24,567 bases of DNA from Plantago elongata (lineage: Eukaryota > Streptophyta > Magnoliopsida > Lamiales > Plantaginaceae), in NCBI GenBank assembly GCA_036897095.1, contig JAYMSP010002392.1, positions 1-24,567 on the forward strand, written 5' to 3'. This document shows, in pieces, positions 20,721-24,567 of the stretch. The notes below the pieces were generated by a model, which worked only from the letters and a program-made list of their open reading frames with translations, was not told the DNA's origin and did no database searches. Made by a program: the position numbers and the translations under genes. Each line of letters begins with the position of its first letter. Position 1 is the stretch's first letter.

Positions 20721-20975
20721 ATCCCTTGTACCCGATAGATAGGTTCTATTATCATAAGGTTTTTTGGGTATGGTATGTTTACTTCATATTTAAAATACGT
20801 AACTTTGAGATTAGATTTAGACCTCTTTATAGGAAAATAAATTACCTACTTGGGTAATTCAAATTATGACCTCTTAGTTAAATTAAAAGATAGCTCACAC
20901 TGCAAACTAAAATACAAACATTTTTATTAAAAAGAGTGAATTTATGGAAATGAAAAATCATCACGAAAAACACAT
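20721..20975. other. AT-rich spacer
   Basis: No gene, repeat or regulatory element could be supported between the SBDS promoter region and the PMEI relic. Confidence 0.5.
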
Positions 20976-21497
20976 CTAATTGAGACTTGTACTTATCAAT
21001 AGACTCCCCTCGTAAAGTCCCATGTTAATAAGCACTTTCATTTTCCAGTTCCTATCACACATCAAGGGAATACCATCTTTATAGTATCTTGACATGGATC
21101 AGTAGAATTGTTGCATTGATGTAATATACTCTGTCATCATCTTGTAATCTCGGTTGCCAAGAGCGTTTCTTGCTCCATTGACGAACTATGTGACTTCATT
21201 GTAACTTAACTCACAACCAGTGTAAAGATGTTTCAGATGTAGATCTCTCACAAATGGATTTATTTTTTGTATAAAGGTGGCGGTGTCTTGTGCATACCTG
21301 AAAGATGTGGTGAGAGTTATATCTGTGAGATATGCAAGGTTTCTTGATAGTAAGGGAGGATCGGATTTTAAGGTTTGAGAGCAAAATGAACAATCTAAGG
21401 AGTTTGAACAAATTTTATTGACTAAGCTTGTTGTATTGCTTGTGGCAAGAATAATGAGCAGTGAGAAGATGATTAGAGGCGAAAAAGATAACCTCAT
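20976..21497 (-). pseudogene. broken pectin methylesterase/invertase inhibitor (PMEI) gene
   Basis: The minus-strand ATG at 21497 opens a signal peptide (MRLSFSPLIIFSLLIILATS, residues 1-20). An N-terminal PMEI hairpin follows with the expected cysteines (VNKIC, LDCSFC, then SQTLKSDP) and a helical stretch ending in a CELSYNEVT block. An in-frame TAG follows (21188-21186), where a CAG codon would fit. The same frame then continues with GARNALGNRDYKMM and EYITSMQQ, then meets TGA at 21101-21099. A shifted frame supplies STDPCQDT, and a second shift near 21084 supplies DRNWKMKVLINMGLYEG, ending at TAG 20976. The relic spans about 173 codons, near the usual PMEI length, with one nonsense change and two frameshifts. 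PMEI proteins are secreted inhibitors of cell-wall pectin methylesterases or invertases. A 112-residue truncated product is possible but lacks the C-terminal helices. Confidence 0.8.
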
Positions 21498-21926
21498 GGT
21501 CTTCTTTTTTTTTTTGGAATATGAGAAGAGTAATGAAAAAATTGCATCTATGTTTTTGAATTTAAAAAGATCATAAATATTCAAATTAAATTGTACCATG
21601 CCATATAAAGTAGAAGAGGAATCCAACAGTGAGATATAAATGTTAATTTAAAAAATCAGTCGCAAACATAAAACAACTTCAGTTGACAACTGAAATGGAA
21701 TTTTCGTGTAAAAAAACTCCACTCTGGAGTTCCATCACAAACAACCCACAAACCTTTCGAATACTGATTTGATTGTTACAAAATTCAAAAGTAGACGTTA
21801 AATCTAAGCACACAATGTCTTAACAGCCAAAGATTTAGGTTATGATATTTTAGCTGTCTCATTACAGATATGTCACTTGATTTCATTAAGTCAATTTGAG
21901 CTTAAATCCTTTCAAATTATAATATA
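21498..21926. other. upstream flank of the PMEI relic
   Basis: A T-tract of about 13 bases lies at 21505-21517. A weak TATA-like word sits near 21604-21610 (read on the minus strand as tttatatgg), about 110 bases from the PMEI start. The rest is AT-rich and shows nothing else. It ends at the Helitron terminus. Confidence 0.4.
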
Positions 21927-21937
21927 CTAGTCAATGG

Positions 21938-21956
21938 CCCGTCGATACTCGACGGG
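21938..21956 (-). other. Helitron 3' terminal hairpin
   Basis: cccgtcga (21938-21945) and tcgacggg (21949-21956) are perfect complements around a three-base loop. CTAG follows seven bases further on the minus strand. The position and form match the rolling-circle termination hairpin of Helitrons. Confidence 0.8.
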
Positions 21957-22223
21957 AAATGGCGGTAAATTTTAAAAACTAAAAAATTAATACATCATAG
22001 ATAGCATGTCTAAGGATAAACAATTTAAAACTAAAATGTGAGAAAGGTTGTGATGTATCACTTGAAGCCTTCAACATTCTGTCAGTAGTCATATATATAA
22101 CTAAAAATTCACAATAGCCTTCAACATTGCATCGTTAGTCATATATAACTATAAAAATTCACAATAATTTTAATCATTTAGATTAAACTATAACATTAAA
22201 AAAAAAATTAGTTCTGCACTATT

Positions 22224-22450
22224 GTGACGATCCAATCGATAATGGACCGAGACTCGACCCGTTGGGCTGGTAAGGTTACTCGTGATGGGCCCACACATTC
22301 GATATGATATTGTCCGCTTCAGACTGGAGCCTGTACAAATTTATTTTGGTATTATCAAAATGTCTCATACCATAAAAGAGTGGTGGTTTGTATATATACT
22401 ATTCACCACGACCGTTTTTAAGCAACATTGGATGTTACAACTATAATAAC
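22224..22450. repeat. dispersed repeat, copy I
   Basis: This stretch shares an ordered set of words with 23110-23340: 'ggtaaggttac' or 'ggcaaggttac', 'atattgtccgctt', 'acaaatttatttttggtat'-type, 'agagtggtg', 'atatatac', and a closing 'ttggatgtt...ttacaa'. It belongs to a repeat type I have seen in plant intergenic DNA, with 'gacaatatc' and 'gatgtgggatgttaca' hallmarks, but I cannot name its class. It lies between the Helitron 3' end and the helicase remnant. Confidence 0.55.
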
Positions 22451-22526
22451 CTGATAATTTTTACTCACATAAAAAATTACGTCAAAATTTGCCGAACACT
22501 TATTTAGAGTCTACGTTCCTTGTCAT

Positions 22527-23105
22527 ATCAAGTATTTCCCGCTTCGTCACAAATTAATACTTTCAATTCTTTCTTGCTGGTAACTCTTGATAGAGCAACA
22601 TATACAAGCCGACGTGTGCGAGAGATTGTCTCCGACTCTTATTTATGGTCATAGTAAAGCAGTCGGATAAGTGAACTTTCTCCTATCAAATTTTAAGGGA
22701 ACTTTATTTCGTCCGACGTGCTCATCATCATCATGGGAATGAAAACCTTTTTACCCGCATTGATTCCAGATATCATATTTCCCTTGATGATGTGCATTCC
22801 TAGATTAGTAACTTTTAGTCTTGTACCATTGCACAACTCAGAATTAGCTTGATCAATATTTCTCAAAAGCATTACCATGCACCCAACCTCCAGTCAATTC
22901 CTATGGTGAGACGGCCAGAGCAATTAATAATGTTAGAAATTCTACCGTGTAAATCTCAGCGAGACCCATTTACAAGGTCATCTACTCTAGCAATGTTGTA
23001 TGCACTCAAATATTCAACATTGACTCGAACATCATTGACATGATAAACTGATTTATCTCATCAACTATTTTATTTGTAGGTGCACGGGCAATTAGATGAT
23101 GAAAA
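22527..23105 (-). pseudogene. Helitron helicase C-terminal remnant
   Basis: Read on the minus strand in changing frames, the following appear in the order of Helitron Pif1-like helicases: APTNKIVDEINQFIMS (near 23085-23035), VGCMVMLLRNIDQANSELCN (near 22885-22820), GTRLKVTNLG, IISG/MISGINAGKKVFIP, PLKFDRRKF (near 22700-22675), INKSRRQSLAHVGLYM (near 22646-22599; family form INKSQGQ), and LVYVALSRVTSKKELKVLI (near 22606-22550). Several stops and frameshifts separate the blocks, and the INKSQGQ motif has lost its Gly-Gln. The gene is dead. Its strand and position agree with the 3' terminus at 21927. Confidence 0.85.
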
Positions 23106-23109
23106 TATT

Positions 23110-23345
23110 TTATGTAAATACCCGACCACTATTGGACGGCAAGGTTACACATGATTGTCTCACACACGTCTCGTATGTATAATATTGTCCGCTTTTTATC
23201 GGATCCCACACAAATTTACTTTTGGTATCACCCAAAAGGCTTTATGTCATATGAGAGTGGTGATCTTCATATATACACTTCATCTCTTTCATTGTAAACT
23301 GATGTTGGATGTTTGATATTACAATCTGCCCCCTTTAATCCTCGT
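23110..23345. repeat. dispersed repeat, copy II
   Basis: This is a diverged direct copy of the repeat at 22224-22450 (shared 'aatattgtccgctt', 'acaaatttacttttggtatc', 'gagagtggtg', 'tgatgttggatgttt'). It ends with a 'tctgccccctttaatcct' and 'cgtcgtcctcgtcggg' stretch characteristic of the same repeat type. It sits directly upstream (minus-strand sense) of the first helicase remnant and may have interrupted it. Confidence 0.5.
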
Positions 23346-23782
23346 CGTCCTCGTCGGGTTTCAGGGGGTACAGTTTCTCCAGGGACCAACCATCCGTGAT
23401 GAAGTGTATGCACTATTGACTATATTTGAAATGTGATGACTTACTTCTCGAAGAAGTAACTCTTTTGGAAAATTGTTTCATCCAAATTGACATGGACCTT
23501 CATCTCGTTGATAGACATCATACTTGGAACGATAACCATGTGTTCACAATGGTTCTAAATATCTTCTTTGCCTCCATATATAATTTGTAGTCATGTAATC
23601 GGGTAGGAACTGACCCGACCTCGCAACATTCCAACAATTTATTTAAGCACTTATTCGGGTTTGGTTTGGGTTGTACACCCGCACCTATTCAGTATCCAAG
23701 CCAAAGACCACCCATACACAATCCGACCAGTACTGAATTTTGACCCGCAACTTGCCTAGAATCCAACATGGCCCAAATGTTC
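23346..23782. other. repeat-rich spacer, no gene
   Basis: No open frame of interest is seen. The right half (about 23595-23780) has repeated 'cgggt' and 'acccg' words, similar in style to the GC-rich island near 172-257 and to the tandem array that follows. This suggests degenerate transposon-derived sequence. Confidence 0.4.
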
Positions 23783-24035
23783 GCACGGGGGTAAGGCGGG
23801 TACCTTCCCACCCCCGGGACAAAAAATTATGTGGGAAATCGTTTATATGAAATAACTTTTTTTTGCCCGGAGTAGGGTGCCCCGCCCATCCCTCGTCCTA
23901 AAACAATTTATGCGAAATCATGTGGGGAATTAGTTTCGTGAAATGAAATTTTTGCACGGGGTAGGGTGGGTGTGGTTCCTACCCAACACCCACCTGCAGG
24001 ACAAAATTTTCAGTATTTATTTTTAAAAAAAAAAT
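23783..24035. repeat. three GC-rich tandem repeats of 82-89 bp
   Basis: Units begin at 23783 (gcacgggggt), 23865 (gcccggagtaggg) and 23954 (gcacggggtaggg). Each continues with a C-rich stretch, then a 'ggacaaaa' or 'cctaaaaca' word, 'atttatg' or 'attatg', and an AT-rich tail ending in a T-run. They are diverged copies in direct orientation inside the Helitron region. Confidence 0.65.
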
Positions 24036-24404
24036 TCAGGTAGGGTTTCAGGTGTCTTGATTTTAAAATTGTGGTTTGGGTATGGCATGAGTTTATTAAA
24101 TAGCACATATGGATTCTAAAACCCGTTAAAATCTTCGAGTTCCCCCCACGAGTTCTTAAAGGGTCAGGCACTACCGTTCACATGACTAATAATGTGCTTC
24201 CGACAATTATTACCCTTGTGTTAATGTACACCTTAGAAGTTTAGTCAATATTCATTTGATGTGTTATCAAGACACTACCTTGAGGAAGATCTTATGGTTA
24301 GGCTTTCTAGAGCATTTAAGATTGATGGAAAATCCTACTAAAAACATATCTTTGAGAGACCGTCCAGTTCTCAAACTCATCTTCAATACCTAGTTTAATG
24401 GTAT
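24036..24404. other. Helitron-region spacer
   Basis: AT-rich sequence without a supported open frame. Part of the right end ('gagagaccgtcc', 'aactcatcttcaatac') can be loosely matched to the first helicase remnant, so helicase-derived sequence may start here. Confidence 0.35.
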
Positions 24405-24545
24405 TTGCACTTAAAAATATTCAACACAATCGTCGGCCATCTTCAACATGAAAAATTAATTTATCTTCAACCATTTCATTTGTAGGTGCAAAAATAGCTA
24501 GATGACGAAAATACTCAAGTGATGGAATGTCTAAGAGCTCCAACA
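24405..24545 (-). pseudogene. second Helitron helicase fragment
   Basis: On the minus strand an open stretch reads ISLLELLDIPSLEYFRHLA followed by IFAPTNEMVEDKLIFHV, matching the helicase region around the APTNE..D.IN motif. The nucleotide sequence parallels 22990-23105 ('atttgtaggtgca', 'agatgacgaaaat' and 'attcaaca' words in the same order), so this part of the helicase is present twice. The window ends just upstream, so it cannot be told whether this is a second element or a duplication within one. Confidence 0.7.
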
Positions 24546-24548
24546 ACG

Positions 24549-24567
24549 ATATATATATATATATATA
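24549..24567. repeat. AT dinucleotide microsatellite at the window edge
   Basis: An uninterrupted alternating AT run reaches the last base of the window and may continue beyond it. Confidence 0.9.

Larger units (their letters stand above)
21927..24567 (-). mobile_element. decayed Helitron, 3' end at 21927, continuing beyond the window
   Basis: On the minus strand the element ends with CTAG (21930-21927) followed by a host T, as Helitrons do (CTRR, inserted between A and T). Seven bases before it is a perfect 8-bp hairpin. Upstream, in the same orientation, lie remains of the Helitron-type Pif1-like helicase C-terminus (23105-22527), about 0.6 kb from the terminus, the order expected for an autonomous element. 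A second helicase fragment follows at 24545-24405. The 5' end (TC) was not found and may lie outside the window. Stop codons and frameshifts are many, so the element is not autonomous now. Material between the two helicase pieces may be later insertions or a second Helitron. Confidence 0.75.

Noticed and set aside
1-24567. CRISPR array, bacterial operon or phage features
   Set aside because: Introns, gene families and transposon types are those of a plant nuclear genome. The regular repeats seen (SBDS introns, GC-rich array) are tandem satellites without spacers.

Overview
The window looks like nuclear DNA of a flowering plant, most likely a eudicot. It is AT-rich, with short GT-AG introns, a DCD-Kelch protein of the plant type, an SBDS protein with the plant zinc-finger tail, a pectin methylesterase/invertase inhibitor relic, and remains of a Ty1-copia element and a Helitron. 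The species cannot be named from sequence alone.

Layout. 1-1368: AT-rich flank and probable 5' leader. 1369-4641 (+): a ten-exon gene for a 780-residue protein with an N-terminal DCD domain, an acidic linker, a coiled coil and six Kelch blades. 5243-5534 (+): a two-exon gene for an unrecognised basic 70-residue protein. About 5595-16640: three diverged tandem copies (A, B, C) of a 3.2-4.5 kb unit. Only copy A keeps an intact gene (8499-9027, minus), a three-exon 86-residue acidic, alanine-rich protein of unknown family. Copy C holds a collapsed remnant of it, and copy B has lost it. All three copies keep a second, distal TATA-type promoter and a splice-donor-bearing leader segment. About 16640-16985: end of a decayed copia element abutting copy C. 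17122-20542 (-): a five-exon SBDS ribosome-maturation gene of 359 residues, with a ~21-bp minisatellite in intron 1 and a ~58-bp triple repeat in intron 4. 20976-21497 (-): a broken PMEI/invertase-inhibitor gene. 21927-24567: a decayed Helitron on the minus strand with a textbook 3' terminus, two helicase remnants and several dispersed or tandem repeats.

The genes do not form one pathway. SBDS is a housekeeping ribosome-biogenesis gene and the DCD-Kelch protein belongs to a family linked to stress and cell-death signalling. The most unusual part is the triplicated unit: a small lineage-specific gene that was copied and then lost stepwise, while an upstream promoter and leader survive in the gene-less copies. 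Splice sites were chosen by eye from GT-AG consensus and reading-frame continuity. No alignment or database search was possible.
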